A stretch of 64,000 nt of DNA. Origin: Microbulbifer sp. MKSA007. Its GTDB lineage: Bacteria; Pseudomonadota; Gammaproteobacteria; Pseudomonadales; Cellvibrionaceae. Location of the stretch: the NCBI GenBank assembly GCA_032615215.1, contig CP128432.1:40566-104565 (forward strand), in the 5' to 3' direction. The translations under genes were made by a program, and so were the position numbers. Shown in pieces: positions 1 through 9,741 of this stretch (positions are counted from its first letter, which is position 1; the number at the start of each line of letters is the position of its first letter). Under the pieces are notes generated by a model. It saw only the letters and a program-made list of their open reading frames with translations, was not told the DNA's origin and ran no database searches.

Positions 1-266
1 GCATAGAATTGTTACAAATGCCCACTCCTCCAAAAAGTAAAAGTTTAACTAAATCGCATGTTACGCACATGTTAGGTAAGTAAATGGATCACTTTTTCTG
101 CCGATCCTAACCACCGTCAAATTCATCCAAGATTATTGATAATCAATCACCTAGATATACTGTTAACCATCTTAAAACTACTTGTGAACAAATGCGGAAC
201 CAACGCAAGTTTCATTGAGTGCAACCTTAGGTTATTATAAAATAAGTCCAGTAGAGGACTAATCAA
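1..266. other. Left-edge intergenic region
   Basis: AT-rich sequence with no coding region I would defend; the long minus-strand frame through it is an artefact of the gene on the other strand. An AGAGGA Shine-Dalgarno element at 253-258 sits eight bases before the ATG at 267 and fixes that start. Confidence 0.5.
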
Positions 267-1193
267 ATGCGCAATCTTTTCAGACATATAGCTATCGATT
301 TGAACTGGTTTATATCGTGGAGCATCATTGCTACTGCTGCGCACGTTGCTCTGTTCTGGGTTGCCATGCCAATTACTTGGTCCATCAACACGTTTGCTGA
401 CTTGCCGTTCCAGATCCCAGAAGAGTCTTCCCTTCTGATTGCAGCTATTCAGGTGTTCTTGTTCTGGTTGATCTTGCGCGTACCTGGCCTGGTCGAATTC
501 TTCTATGACATTGAACTTGGCGCTCGTCATCCTTCTGAGTATGAACTGCATCAGATCGAAGCGGCTTATGCTTACCTGCAGGGCATTGCTGATGCCAAAG
601 GTATCAAGCTGCCTCGCATCGTCTGGCGTGTGATTGACAAGCCCAACTACAATGCCTGCGCCTTTGGCCGTAACAGAGTCGCGCTTAATCAGGGCGCTCT
701 TTACGACACCAAGTTTAGAGACAGAGGATTGGAGGAGCTGGCTGCTCTCATTGCCCATGAGATCGGTCATCTGCGCCACTGGGATACAGTGCACATTGCC
801 ATTCGCACAGCTCTTGTGTGGCCTTTCCTGTTTGCCTTGAAGCTCAACAATCTGGTTTACAGAATTCCGTTTGTCGGCCTGTTTTTCAACTTCGTCATCA
901 TTCCCTGCAATTTTATCATCACAATTGCTGCTCGGCTCACCGGCCTGACCTCTCGCATGGGAGAGTACCGAGCAGATGAGTTCTCTCAAAAGCTGCTTGG
1001 TAAGGACCGCATGTTGCAGGTGTTTGCTGGCCTCAGTGAAGAGCGCGGCGGCACCAACATTTTGGCGCACTACCTCAACTCGCATCCTCCTACAGAGCTG
1101 CGACGCGAAAACCTGCGCAAACGGACTGACTATCGTCCTCAATTCAACATTCCTCCAACATCAGATCTTATCGAGCTCTTTCGCAAGCAATAA
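267..1193 (+). CDS. M48-family membrane zinc metalloprotease (HtpX-like)
   Basis: A 308-residue protein with hydrophobic segments near residues 15-40 and 55-75 and two more between about 180 and 225. The zinc site HEIGH is at residues 164-168, and GEYRADEF near 231 supplies the third ligand expected in M48 peptidases. Family members sit in the inner membrane and degrade misfolded membrane proteins. It stands alone on the plus strand, converging on the relaxase gene, so it looks like cargo rather than a transfer gene. The start is supported by an AGAGGA site. Substrate unknown; family assignment is firm. Confidence 0.9.
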   Translation: MRNLFRHIAIDLNWFISWSIIATAAHVALFWVAMPITWSINTFADLPFQIPEESSLLIAAIQVFLFWLILRVPGLVEFFYDIELGARHPSEYELHQIEAAYAYLQGIADAKGIKLPRIVWRVIDKPNYNACAFGRNRVALNQGALYDTKFRDRGLEELAALIAHEIGHLRHWDTVHIAIRTALVWPFLFALKLNNLVYRIPFVGLFFNFVIIPCNFIITIAARLTGLTSRMGEYRADEFSQKLLGKDRMLQVFAGLSEERGGTNILAHYLNSHPPTELRRENLRKRTDYRPQFNIPPTSDLIELFRKQ

Positions 1194-1254
1194 GCCACTG
1201 TCTGTCTTAAGCCGTTAGCACCAAGCAGCTTGAGGGCAGGGTGGCCGCATTGCA

Positions 1255-2358
1255 TTAGCGCTCCAGCTCCACTTTCTTTTGCACCTTGTTCTGCTTCAGC
1301 TTGATACCCAGATGCTGTTCCAACAGTCCTGGTTGTCGTCTTGAGCCAAGTCCCATCAAGGACAGCATGGCTTCTTCCCCTTTGATCATTTCAACTGCAG
1401 CACGATTGAGTGTTGATTGCTCCCTCAAGAATGCTCTCCAGCTGTGTTTGGGCTTAGGTTTGCTCAGCTGATCGGTGAACTTCTCCCAAAGATCTGATTG
1501 GCGATGCCGGTCGTAAAGCGGCCTGCGCTCGTAGCGATCTTTGCGCTGTTCCTGGCTGAGATCTTTCTCCGGTGCCTGATAGGGTCCGAACTTGTCTTCC
1601 AAGGCCTTCTTTGAAAAGTCACGATGGACATTGCTTGCCTTCTCAGTGCGGTGTCCTTCCATTTCCTTGAACACCAGACCGTTGCCGCGCTTTTTCAGTT
1701 CAACCGAGTAAGCAGCAATGCCCTCATGAAGCTCCGCCCATGTTTTTGCATTCTCGCGGATCTTCAATAGTTCGCTCTGGTAGTCCTTCACATAAGTAGA
1801 GAACGAGACTTCAAAGGTGTTTGCCTCATAGTCGCGTGCCTTTGGATTCTTCTTATCAAGCGCTTCACCCTTGGCGTTGGTGCGGGTCAGGTCGTGCTTT
1901 TTCTCCATCTCCAGACGAACGCGCTCAAGCGTCTCAAAGTCTCTATACGGCGTACAGACCTTATATGTTGTCGGATGAACACGGTTGACCGCCACGTGCA
2001 TGTGAAAGTTGTCAGTGTTTGTGTGGGTCGCAATGATGCGCTCGTGCTCTTCAAAGCCCAGCTCTTTTGCAAAGGCTTTTTCAATGTCCTTCAGCACATC
2101 CAGCTCCGGCACCTCACCTTCAGCAAACGAGATCACCAGATGATAGGAGCGGTCACCCTTTACGCGAGTGTTGTGAGCTTGCGTGTTCTCGATTTCGACA
2201 ATGGCATGATCCAGATCTTCTAATGAGGATGCAAAGCTACAGTTCTCAATCCAGAGATCTCCCAGCTTTTCATTCTCTTCCTTAGCTGCAGCCACATAGC
2301 GAGCCAGCGCCTTAAAAGAATTCTTTCCGGACTTACGAGCAATCTTGTGAGCAATCAT
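1255..2358 (-). CDS. traI: Conjugative relaxase, MobP/IncP TraI-VirD2 type
   Basis: Nicks the transferred strand at oriT and stays bound to its 5' end. The 367-residue protein has the likely catalytic Tyr21 in the ALARYV segment and the HUH-type metal motif with His112, His119 and His121 (HTNTDNFHMHV). This matches motifs I and III of P-type relaxases. It is shorter than RP4 TraI (732 residues) and lacks the long C-terminal part; the primase function is supplied by the separate upstream gene. It is the last gene of the minus-strand transfer block, starting two bases after the stop of the MobC/TraJ-like gene. Confidence 0.9.
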   Translation of the reverse strand: MIAHKIARKSGKNSFKALARYVAAAKEENEKLGDLWIENCSFASSLEDLDHAIVEIENTQAHNTRVKGDRSYHLVISFAEGEVPELDVLKDIEKAFAKELGFEEHERIIATHTNTDNFHMHVAVNRVHPTTYKVCTPYRDFETLERVRLEMEKKHDLTRTNAKGEALDKKNPKARDYEANTFEVSFSTYVKDYQSELLKIRENAKTWAELHEGIAAYSVELKKRGNGLVFKEMEGHRTEKASNVHRDFSKKALEDKFGPYQAPEKDLSQEQRKDRYERRPLYDRHRQSDLWEKFTDQLSKPKPKHSWRAFLREQSTLNRAAVEMIKGEEAMLSLMGLGSRRQPGLLEQHLGIKLKQNKVQKKVELER

Positions 2359-2360
2359 GG

Positions 2361-2711
2361 TTACAGCGCCAGCACCTTGGCCTTGATAGTCTGCTGGGTG
2401 TTGCGGATCTCACCAAAAAGTTCATCAATATCTGCAAACTTCGATTTCAGATCTGGGTCAGTCAAAACCGCATTCAACAAGTTGCCCAATCGCGCCTGGT
2501 CATGATTGATCTTCTTTAGGGCATCAATTGCCAGCATTCTTGAAGGGTCAGGATGTGCCGCATTGATCAGAACATGTTCAACATAGTGGGCCTGCTTCAT
2601 TCCTGAAGCAGCGATCTTTTTGCGAGTTTCGTCACATAGCCACTTGGGTAAGCGAACTTTAAATTCTTTTCGCCGTTCATCTTCTGGTTTACGCCGTTTC
2701 ACCTGATCCAT
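2361..2711 (-). CDS. MobC/TraJ-like relaxosome accessory protein
   Basis: A basic 116-residue protein with an N-terminal segment KEFKVRLPKWLCDETRKK that looks like a ribbon-helix-helix DNA-binding arm, followed by the INHDQARLGNLLN stretch typical of MobC-type mobilisation proteins. Such proteins bind near nic and load the relaxase. It overlaps the upstream primase by one base and abuts the relaxase gene, as expected for a relaxosome pair. The family call rests on pattern, so the exact subfamily (MobC or TraJ) is open. Confidence 0.75.
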   Translation of the reverse strand: MDQVKRRKPEDERRKEFKVRLPKWLCDETRKKIAASGMKQAHYVEHVLINAAHPDPSRMLAIDALKKINHDQARLGNLLNAVLTDPDLKSKFADIDELFGEIRNTQQTIKAKVLAL

Positions 2712-3991
2712 TACGCAACCTCCAAATCACGGGACATTTCTTTTTTTGGGGAGCGACTTAGCTCCTGTTCTTTGATCTTTTCAGCATCAAGGGACTTGCG
2801 GGCTTGCATCAAGAACTGGAAGGCGGCTTTGTCGTCACCACGTTCGTTTGTCAGGTCATTCCAATCTTTCAAACCTTTCGCTTTTTCTTTTGAGTTAAGA
2901 AGAGGTGGGACGACATATCCGCCGACCGCACGTGCGGCTTCTTCAGCTTTCTCCATGCCTTTGTTTGGAAGAGGGTTCTCACGAGCTGTCAGGTGGTGAT
3001 CGTCATCAGCTGCAAAGAGCATAGTCACATCGGGAAACTTCTCACGCATGGCTGAGGCGACCTTGATCAGGTTATCTGCATCAAACGTAACAAGGACTGG
3101 TTTGTTTACGAGCCGGTGAACCGATGCTCCGGTTGCATAGCCTTCAGCGAATATTAGCGTATCACCTAGCCCGAGTTTGTTTGAATCTTTGAGATACTGC
3201 TCTGGGTCAATTGCGTGGAACAGCCCTTCTTTACGACCGTTCATAAGGTAGCGCTTCTGATCTCCAACGAACTGCAAAGAATGGATGCGCAAATCCGTAT
3301 CGCGCAGTGGCACAACCATGCGGCCATCTTTATCCAGCTTGACGCCATAACCACGAACTTTTTTGCGCTTGAGATAATCGCAGTTAGACGGCTTGGCCCA
3401 TTCAGAGGTATTGCTCCAGATCCCAAAAGCTGTTTTTGCGGCTTTTTCCTGAGCTAATTGCCGCTCTTGTGCTCGATCTTTTGAAGCTTTTTTTCCAGCT
3501 TCAACGGCTTTGGCTAACGCATCTTTGGAAAGCTTGAAGCCGTCAAACTTCCACTTTTCTTGTGTACCTCGGAAATTATGCAGCATTCCATTTGGAACAG
3601 AATCTTCAAGAAAGGCACGATACGAAGCACTCTTGTCAGGATCTCCATCAATTTTAACCCGATGCCACTTACCGTCCATTTTTGCTAAACCATCAAGCAG
3701 GACATTATTTGATCTCAGCCAGTCGCTAAACTCCTGAACAGGGTCTCGATTTTCCTCTGCTGCAGGGGCTTTGCCTTCAACAGACCATTGCTTTGTTTTC
3801 TCTGCCACCTTAGCGCTTGGCGCGTACCAGCTGCCTGCCTCTTTATCCCATCTGGCACCCAGTTCCTTTGCCTTCTGGTTTTCTTCATATGGCACGGCGA
3901 GGTAGATCCGCTCTCGCTTCGATGTTTTGGCCTTTGGGCCATTATCATTTGCTTCTTTTACGCGTTGATCTTGCTTATCAAGTGCGGGCAT
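2711..3991 (-). CDS. Plasmid primase-like protein, DUF5710 plus toprim
   Basis: A 426-residue protein. Residues about 27-70 form a DUF5710-like module (RIYLAVPYEENQKAKELGARW). A toprim domain covers about residues 275-350, with the glutamate in IFAEGYATG and acidic DADN and ADDDHH motifs. This matches TraC-type primases carried by conjugative plasmids, which prime complementary-strand synthesis on the incoming DNA and may be exported with it. It is co-transcribed with the relaxase and MobC-like genes. No zinc finger is evident. Confidence 0.8.
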   Translation of the reverse strand: MPALDKQDQRVKEANDNGPKAKTSKRERIYLAVPYEENQKAKELGARWDKEAGSWYAPSAKVAEKTKQWSVEGKAPAAEENRDPVQEFSDWLRSNNVLLDGLAKMDGKWHRVKIDGDPDKSASYRAFLEDSVPNGMLHNFRGTQEKWKFDGFKLSKDALAKAVEAGKKASKDRAQERQLAQEKAAKTAFGIWSNTSEWAKPSNCDYLKRKKVRGYGVKLDKDGRMVVPLRDTDLRIHSLQFVGDQKRYLMNGRKEGLFHAIDPEQYLKDSNKLGLGDTLIFAEGYATGASVHRLVNKPVLVTFDADNLIKVASAMREKFPDVTMLFAADDDHHLTARENPLPNKGMEKAEEAARAVGGYVVPPLLNSKEKAKGLKDWNDLTNERGDDKAAFQFLMQARKSLDAEKIKEQELSRSPKKEMSRDLEVA

Positions 3992-4039
3992 GCGGTCTCT
4001 CCTGCAGGTTCAAAATGACAGAAAAAATGAGATTAAAAA

Positions 4040-4282
4040 TCATGATGAGGCCTCTGGCTGCGGGCCTTCAGCAGCTTTCATAAAGCGGGCTAGCATCGGG
4101 TCGGATTCAGGCTGTGTCGTAGTCTGATCCGGTTTATCCGCTTGTTCCGGCTCTTGTTTTTCCTGCTCTGGATCTGCAGGTGTTTGCGCTGGTATCTGGA
4201 CCGGTTGAACAGGTTTAGAAGGGGCTATCAAAACACCATCTTTAACGTTGCCGGATGGCTTTAGTTTAGAGCGATCCCTCAT
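4040..4282 (-). CDS. Small Pro/Gln/Glu-rich protein of the transfer operon
   Basis: An 80-residue low-complexity protein rich in Pro, Gln, Glu and Asp, with no signal peptide or membrane segment. Its start overlaps the stop of virD4 (ATGA-type junction), so it is translationally coupled to the coupling-protein gene. I do not recognise a family. Composition suggests a disordered linker or partner of VirD4 or the primase; that is inference only. Confidence 0.6.
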   Translation of the reverse strand: MRDRSKLKPSGNVKDGVLIAPSKPVQPVQIPAQTPADPEQEKQEPEQADKPDQTTTQPESDPMLARFMKAAEGPQPEASS

Positions 4283-6048
4283 CTCTTCGTCCTGAAGTAC
4301 AAGAACTGCTGGCCGTAGATGGTTGGTTTGCCAGCGGTGAAGATGAGCATCTTTCCTGGCCCTGTGACTTTGCCGTCCTCGTCATATTCCAGACCTGGCA
4401 AGAGCATGCATTCATCTGGAGTAAGCAGGGGACGTGCCACTTCAGAAAGGCTTTCAGAAACACTGGCGGAAGCTTTGTCCAGATTCTTGGAAACAGACCG
4501 CTTTCGTTGCACGACCGTTGTCTTACCAGTCATGTCAGAAAGGACACGAGCGGTCTCAATCTTGTTGGGTGCATAAGCGATGCGTACATGGCAGTTGGAG
4601 ATAATGCTCTCATCACGACCATATGCTTTTTGAAGCTGGGTTATGTCCTGTGTGATCAGGAAAGCTTTCAGGCCATATCCCGCCATGAACGCCAGTGACG
4701 TTTCGAAAATGTCGAGCTTGCCGAGCTGCGGAAACTCATCGAGCATCAGGAGCATGCGGTGCTTGTAAAGCGTCTCATCTTCATTGTGAGACATCTTCGC
4801 TGTCAGGCGCGTCAAGAACTGATTGAGGATGATCCGGATCAACGCCTTCATGCGCGTGATCTCTGCAGGCGAGAGGATCAAATAAACATTGGTCGGCTGA
4901 TCGGCATTCATCAGATCGTTGATTGTAAAGTCGCTCTCAGAAGTGTTCCGCGCCACTATGGTGTCTGAGAAAATCGCAAGCTGAGCGGTTGCAGTAGAAA
5001 CAACACCAGAGCGTTCATTTGGAGCACGCTTGCGCATCCGACCTGCACAGCGACGGACTTCTCTGTCAGCATCTTCATTGCCGTGGTCATAGCTCTCCAT
5101 GTCATGCAAGACACGTTCAAAGCTATCATCCTCATCCTTCTTGCCAGTAGCTTTGGCCTTCACCAACTCATCCAGCTTATCAGCTAAGTTGGCTTTAGAA
5201 TCTTCATCTCCAACAGAGAGAAAATAGAGAACGTCTGTCAGTGTAGCGGTGCGTTCTTCTTCGTTTCGCACACGGTAGAGGACATGCAAAATTGTGGTAG
5301 ACAGCCACGAAAAGCCTTCCTGTTCCCAAAAGTCTTTCATCCCCTGGCCTGATGTGTCGATGATCATGGTAGCGACATTCATGCAGTCGCCAATCTGCTC
5401 CTCCTGCCCGATCCGGATCTCCTGCAGCGGGTTGTAGCGGGCAGATCCCTCTTTTGCGCTTGGCTCAAAATAGAAAACATTTTGACCTTGTGAGGCACGC
5501 CAGCCTGAGGTCTTGGCGTAGTTCTCACCCTTGATATCAAGCACGATGGTGCTTCCAGGCCAGGTGAGCAGAGTAGGGACGACAACACCGATACCTTTAC
5601 CTGAGCGGGTAGGGGCGAATGCCAAAACGTGTTCAGGTCCATCATGGCGAAGCATGGTGGTGCCCTTCAGCTTGTCTTCCAGCCCACCAACAACAACGCC
5701 TTTGCCGCGCAGCAGACCCATTTTTTCGATCTCTTCACGCTCGGCAAAACGCGCAGATCCATGAAGGGAAGCAGATTCATGTTCTCCGGAGATTGTTGAA
5801 CTGGAGGCTCGCTCCATAAGTATGCGGCCAACAATCATGACTGCGATCATGGAAGCAAAACCGCCACCGAACGGGAACAGGATCTCATTGGGAAGCGATT
5901 TAGTCTGAACATAAAAGGCATAGAGCCACTTCCACCACTCGGGGTCAGTGGGATCAAACGCGAGCGTGTAATACCAGCCTGCGAGCGTGACAACGATAAA
6001 GGCAAATATGGAGACAAGAGCAACAACTCGTGGGAATACATGCATCAC
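4279..6048 (-). CDS. virD4: Type IV coupling protein VirD4/TraG
   Basis: Inner-membrane ATPase that hands the relaxase-DNA complex to the secretion channel. The 589-residue protein has two N-terminal membrane segments (about 8-28 and 60-78), a Walker A motif FAPTRSGKG at about 144-152 and a Walker B motif LLMLDEFPQLGK, both diagnostic of TraG/VirD4. It overlaps virB11 by four bases upstream and the small Pro-rich gene downstream. Length and motifs are normal for the family. Confidence 0.95.
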   Translation of the reverse strand: MMHVFPRVVALVSIFAFIVVTLAGWYYTLAFDPTDPEWWKWLYAFYVQTKSLPNEILFPFGGGFASMIAVMIVGRILMERASSSTISGEHESASLHGSARFAEREEIEKMGLLRGKGVVVGGLEDKLKGTTMLRHDGPEHVLAFAPTRSGKGIGVVVPTLLTWPGSTIVLDIKGENYAKTSGWRASQGQNVFYFEPSAKEGSARYNPLQEIRIGQEEQIGDCMNVATMIIDTSGQGMKDFWEQEGFSWLSTTILHVLYRVRNEEERTATLTDVLYFLSVGDEDSKANLADKLDELVKAKATGKKDEDDSFERVLHDMESYDHGNEDADREVRRCAGRMRKRAPNERSGVVSTATAQLAIFSDTIVARNTSESDFTINDLMNADQPTNVYLILSPAEITRMKALIRIILNQFLTRLTAKMSHNEDETLYKHRMLLMLDEFPQLGKLDIFETSLAFMAGYGLKAFLITQDITQLQKAYGRDESIISNCHVRIAYAPNKIETARVLSDMTGKTTVVQRKRSVSKNLDKASASVSESLSEVARPLLTPDECMLLPGLEYDEDGKVTGPGKMLIFTAGKPTIYGQQFLYFRTKR

Positions 6049-6983
6049 TGAGGCTTCCCGTCTTTGAGGATGTAACGGTTGTTTTTGACCTCGTAGATAT
6101 CGGTGACGTGACGCACTCCGCGGTCAAATCGAGTGATATGGAAGATCACATCTACCAGCGTGTCGAAGTACTCGCTGACTGGCTTTGTCAGGTTCATGCC
6201 CGACATATCGATGTTATGCTGAAACCGCTCGACCACCATCTCAGCGCGGTCGGCGTGAATGGTGCACATCCAACCCTTCGCGCCGGTGTTAAGCGCGTTC
6301 AAGGCCGGAAAGGCATTTTCAGTAGAGATCTCTGAGAAGATGATGCGATCTGGAGAGATACGCATTTTGTGATTAAAGAGTTGCTCCCATGTTCTCAGGC
6401 CTGCGCCTTGTGAGGCTTCACGAGCTGCAAACAGCGCAGATCCATTCCAGAAGCGCTCAACTTCCAACTCCGGCGTATCTTCGCACGACACAATGCGCTC
6501 TTGGACAGGCAAGAGGCCAAGCAGCTTGTTCAGGAATGTTGTTTTGCCAGTGTTGGTGGAGCCGGATATCGCAATATTCCAACGCTTGTGCATGGCTTCA
6601 CCAATGTAGTCGATGATCTTTTGGCGAAGCCCCAGATCTTCGAACTTGATCTCGTAAGGGTGTTTGCAACGCACTGCCATGGAAAGGCCGTTCTGCGTGC
6701 TTGGCCCAATCAGGCACTCAAAACGATGGCGCTCAGGAAGTGACACGGAAAGGTTTGGGTTTGTATCTTCGGAAAACTTCAAGCCGTTGTAGTTGGCAAG
6801 CGCCTGACATATGCGCCGGATCTCGGTGAAGCCGATATTTGGCGTATCGATCAGCTGCAGGTCTGCTTTGCGGTGCTCCATAATGAGTTTCCGAGGCCGC
6901 ATTTGGCGTACCTCAACTACATTAGGATCGCTGTAGAACTCAGCTAAAGGTTCCATAAGCTTCATTATCAGTGCATCAGACAT
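6045..6983 (-). CDS. virB11: T4SS hexameric ATPase VirB11
   Basis: Cytoplasmic ring ATPase powering pilus biogenesis and substrate transfer. The 312-residue protein carries Walker A GSTNTGKTTF at 141-150, an Asp box SCEDTPELE and a His box GWMCTIHAD, all typical of VirB11/TadA-type ATPases. It overlaps virD4 by four bases. A 134-bp gap separates it from the upstream 869-residue gene. Confidence 0.95.
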   Translation of the reverse strand: MSDALIMKLMEPLAEFYSDPNVVEVRQMRPRKLIMEHRKADLQLIDTPNIGFTEIRRICQALANYNGLKFSEDTNPNLSVSLPERHRFECLIGPSTQNGLSMAVRCKHPYEIKFEDLGLRQKIIDYIGEAMHKRWNIAISGSTNTGKTTFLNKLLGLLPVQERIVSCEDTPELEVERFWNGSALFAAREASQGAGLRTWEQLFNHKMRISPDRIIFSEISTENAFPALNALNTGAKGWMCTIHADRAEMVVERFQHNIDMSGMNLTKPVSEYFDTLVDVIFHITRFDRGVRHVTDIYEVKNNRYILKDGKPQ

Positions 6984-7117
6984 GACTTACCCATTCACCC
7001 TGAGAGTTGTCTCCGGGAGCTACTTTCAAGCCGTTGGCTTTACGTCTTAATTTCAGTTTGAATGAGAGTTGGCAGACAAGAGCTCTGCCCGCCAACTCAG
7101 TTGGTAGAACTTAGATA

Positions 7118-9727
7118 CTAGCAGTACTCATCGCTATTCGATCTGCTACCGTTTTTGCGCACCAGGCTCTTTTTAAGCTTTGAGTTGGAGTAATTTTTCC
7201 AGCTGGTGTATTCCACTTTCCCATCCGGATACGTGATCTTCGTACGAGTCCGATATTCCTCTTTTTCGTACTCGTTGGTAATGAAACCAGTCGCACATTC
7301 AGGAACACGCGGAGAATAGTAAGTGGTCTTGCGCGTGGTCTTGCGTTCCGTAACACGGGTACAAACATCGCTGACCACACCTGATCCGGCACCGGCGTTT
7401 TTGACATACTCAGAACCATCAGGCCGCTCATATGTTTTCATCAACGTGGATGGCACCGTTTTGTTACAGCCATCAATTGTTGCATCACCTGCACGAGGCA
7501 CATCTTCCTCATGTGTTAGGTTGTAAGCAACTTCAGCTGCTCCAGGCATCAACATGGTTTGCGCAATGGTGTGATTTGCACCTTCAACCCTGATCCAAAC
7601 ATCTGAAAGAGGCTTGGCTTTCAGTCTTGCATCATTGTTCTGCCAACCGGTTGTTTCTACATTGTGATTGAAAGTATTGTCGCCCTTCTCACAGGAACCA
7701 ACATAGTTGCGATCTGGATTGTTGTAGTAGAACCTTTGCAGACCGTAGGAGTAACCGGATGTGAAGTCATGAATGAAGTCGTTTGGGTTCATGCAGCCTT
7801 CAGTGGTTGATTTACACTGATAGCCTTCCGCGTAAGGCGCTCCAGCTCCCATATCGATTTCAAGACGTGTTCCATCTGGCCGCTCAAAAACATCGGTCAA
7901 TTTGGTTGGAATGAAACCGTAGCAACCCTCAAAGTAACGACCACCTGGCTTTTGCTCAGTTTCTTCACCCAAAGAGGTGTAAGCAAATTCCGGAGCACCT
8001 GGCAGCAACATGTTTGAAGCGATTGGATAGACCTGCCCAGAGACATTGATAGACACATCAGAAAGCGGCTGAGCGACTTTCTTTTCGTCATTGTACTTCC
8101 AAGAGGAGATCTCAACGTCATGGGTGTAAGCTGTCTTGCTCTGCTGACAGCTGTTCACATAAACACGTAGTGGGTTTTCATAATAGTGGCGCTCAAGGCC
8201 ATATGAGACACCTGCAGCAATGTCGTGATTGAACTCTGCAGGGTTCATACACCCTTCACTGGTCGCTAGAATGTTGATTGTTGTGTTTGAATCAGGGGTA
8301 CACTGATCGATGTACTGCGCAACACCATCTACCACAATCTCGTTGCGATACTGTGGGATCGCTCTGCGTCCAGTCAGATCCACCATGGTTTGGCAGATAT
8401 CGACGCCATTCTTCTTGAATACCTTCTCATGCTTGAAGGTCTTGTCAGTCTGGGTGCACGGTGAAGCCTGGTAGAACTGGCCGTCACGCTCATACATCCA
8501 CATTGCCATTTCGGTTGAAAGAGCATTGCCGAAATCATGAACGATATTACAGCCATCAGCCACTTGGGTCATTTGGATTGGCGGAACGGTTTCAGAGCGC
8601 TCACAAGTGCGAACAGTCTGAAGGTTGTTGTTGCCATCGGTGTAGACCAGCGAGGTTTCAACGTAAGCCTTACCCTCTTCCAGATTTACATCAATCGGAC
8701 AGGTATCGGCTTCTGTGATCCGGAACGTTGTGTCTGGATCTGGCTGACAGTCAGACAGCTGAATACGCTCTTGCTGGCTATTGATGTAGTACTCAAGGAA
8801 CTGAGGCTTTGCGATACGCGCATTGAGATCAATCTTGTCTTCACAAGTTGCAGCGCTCTTTTGGATCGTGAAGTTTGTCCCGCTATCAGAACAAGCACTT
8901 TCCTCAACAACGATGCCTTTCTTGAGCGTTTGCGTCTTAGACTGAACGCGCACCTGACCCTGATTGCGGTCGATGACTGGTGAACATCCATCATAGGTTA
9001 CGCGAACCTCTTCTGGATCTTCTTCAGGTGTCTCAGCCTTTTCTACGTCCTTGCGTTCTGGCGTCTCATAGCCACTTGAACCTGGAGTTTCACCACCGCC
9101 TGATGGGCTGCCACCAGATCCAGACCCACCGTTCTCATCGCGGGCAACATCACGGTAATCTTCTTCCTTTTCCTCGCCCGATTTTTCCTTGTCTTCTGCA
9201 GGAGCCTCATCTGAGTTCAGCTTCTTTAGAGCTGCAATCAGTTCTTCCTCATTACCAGAAACATCAAGGGTTTCTTCCGGATTGATCACATCCTCTTCAA
9301 CATCAAACTGCGAAGAGAAGTTTTCTGCATTCAGTTCAACAAAACGCTCGCCCTTCGTCAGGCGTGTGAGCACAGCTTGCCCGATCTTCTTCCCATCATG
9401 CATGACATACTGGGAGAAGCCTTCTGCGCTCACACCTGATACAGACACTTCGTCTTTGTTGACCCCTGCAGTAAACTGCGGTGCCTTTTTAATCTGCAAG
9501 GCCAGCTCAACTGCTTTGCCTTCAAAAATTGGTGTTGTCTGCTTCACAGCAACGGCGAACAGCTTTTCACGAAGTGCAGCGGTGGCCTCTGCCGCACTCG
9601 TGCCCTGCTTGCCTGCCTGCACTGCCTGCGTTGCTGCAGACGGCGGTGAAGCAGTTTGGGAGAAGCCTGCAACTGAACTTGTCAGCAGCAAGGCTCCAAC
9701 CAGACTAAGCCTTAAAATATTCCGCAT
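7118..9727 (-). CDS. Large secreted Cys-rich modular protein within the virB cluster
   Basis: An 869-residue protein with a clear signal peptide (LVGALLLTSSVAGFSQTA). Residues about 190-245 are an acidic, Gly/Ser/Pro/Glu-rich linker. After it come repeated modules with paired cysteines. The last two modules are near-duplicates of about 150 residues, each opening with EGCMNP and containing YGL-R-YY-NP, PLSDV, LMPGA and ERPDG. I know no standard VirB subunit like this. It sits between virB10 and virB11 in the same orientation, so it is probably exported with the apparatus. A surface adhesin or mating-pair stabilising role, analogous to F TraN, is a guess from the Cys-rich build. Confidence 0.75.
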   Translation of the reverse strand: MRNILRLSLVGALLLTSSVAGFSQTASPPSAATQAVQAGKQGTSAAEATAALREKLFAVAVKQTTPIFEGKAVELALQIKKAPQFTAGVNKDEVSVSGVSAEGFSQYVMHDGKKIGQAVLTRLTKGERFVELNAENFSSQFDVEEDVINPEETLDVSGNEEELIAALKKLNSDEAPAEDKEKSGEEKEEDYRDVARDENGGSGSGGSPSGGGETPGSSGYETPERKDVEKAETPEEDPEEVRVTYDGCSPVIDRNQGQVRVQSKTQTLKKGIVVEESACSDSGTNFTIQKSAATCEDKIDLNARIAKPQFLEYYINSQQERIQLSDCQPDPDTTFRITEADTCPIDVNLEEGKAYVETSLVYTDGNNNLQTVRTCERSETVPPIQMTQVADGCNIVHDFGNALSTEMAMWMYERDGQFYQASPCTQTDKTFKHEKVFKKNGVDICQTMVDLTGRRAIPQYRNEIVVDGVAQYIDQCTPDSNTTINILATSEGCMNPAEFNHDIAAGVSYGLERHYYENPLRVYVNSCQQSKTAYTHDVEISSWKYNDEKKVAQPLSDVSINVSGQVYPIASNMLLPGAPEFAYTSLGEETEQKPGGRYFEGCYGFIPTKLTDVFERPDGTRLEIDMGAGAPYAEGYQCKSTTEGCMNPNDFIHDFTSGYSYGLQRFYYNNPDRNYVGSCEKGDNTFNHNVETTGWQNNDARLKAKPLSDVWIRVEGANHTIAQTMLMPGAAEVAYNLTHEEDVPRAGDATIDGCNKTVPSTLMKTYERPDGSEYVKNAGAGSGVVSDVCTRVTERKTTRKTTYYSPRVPECATGFITNEYEKEEYRTRTKITYPDGKVEYTSWKNYSNSKLKKSLVRKNGSRSNSDEYC

Positions 9728-9741
9728 CTAAATAACCCTCA

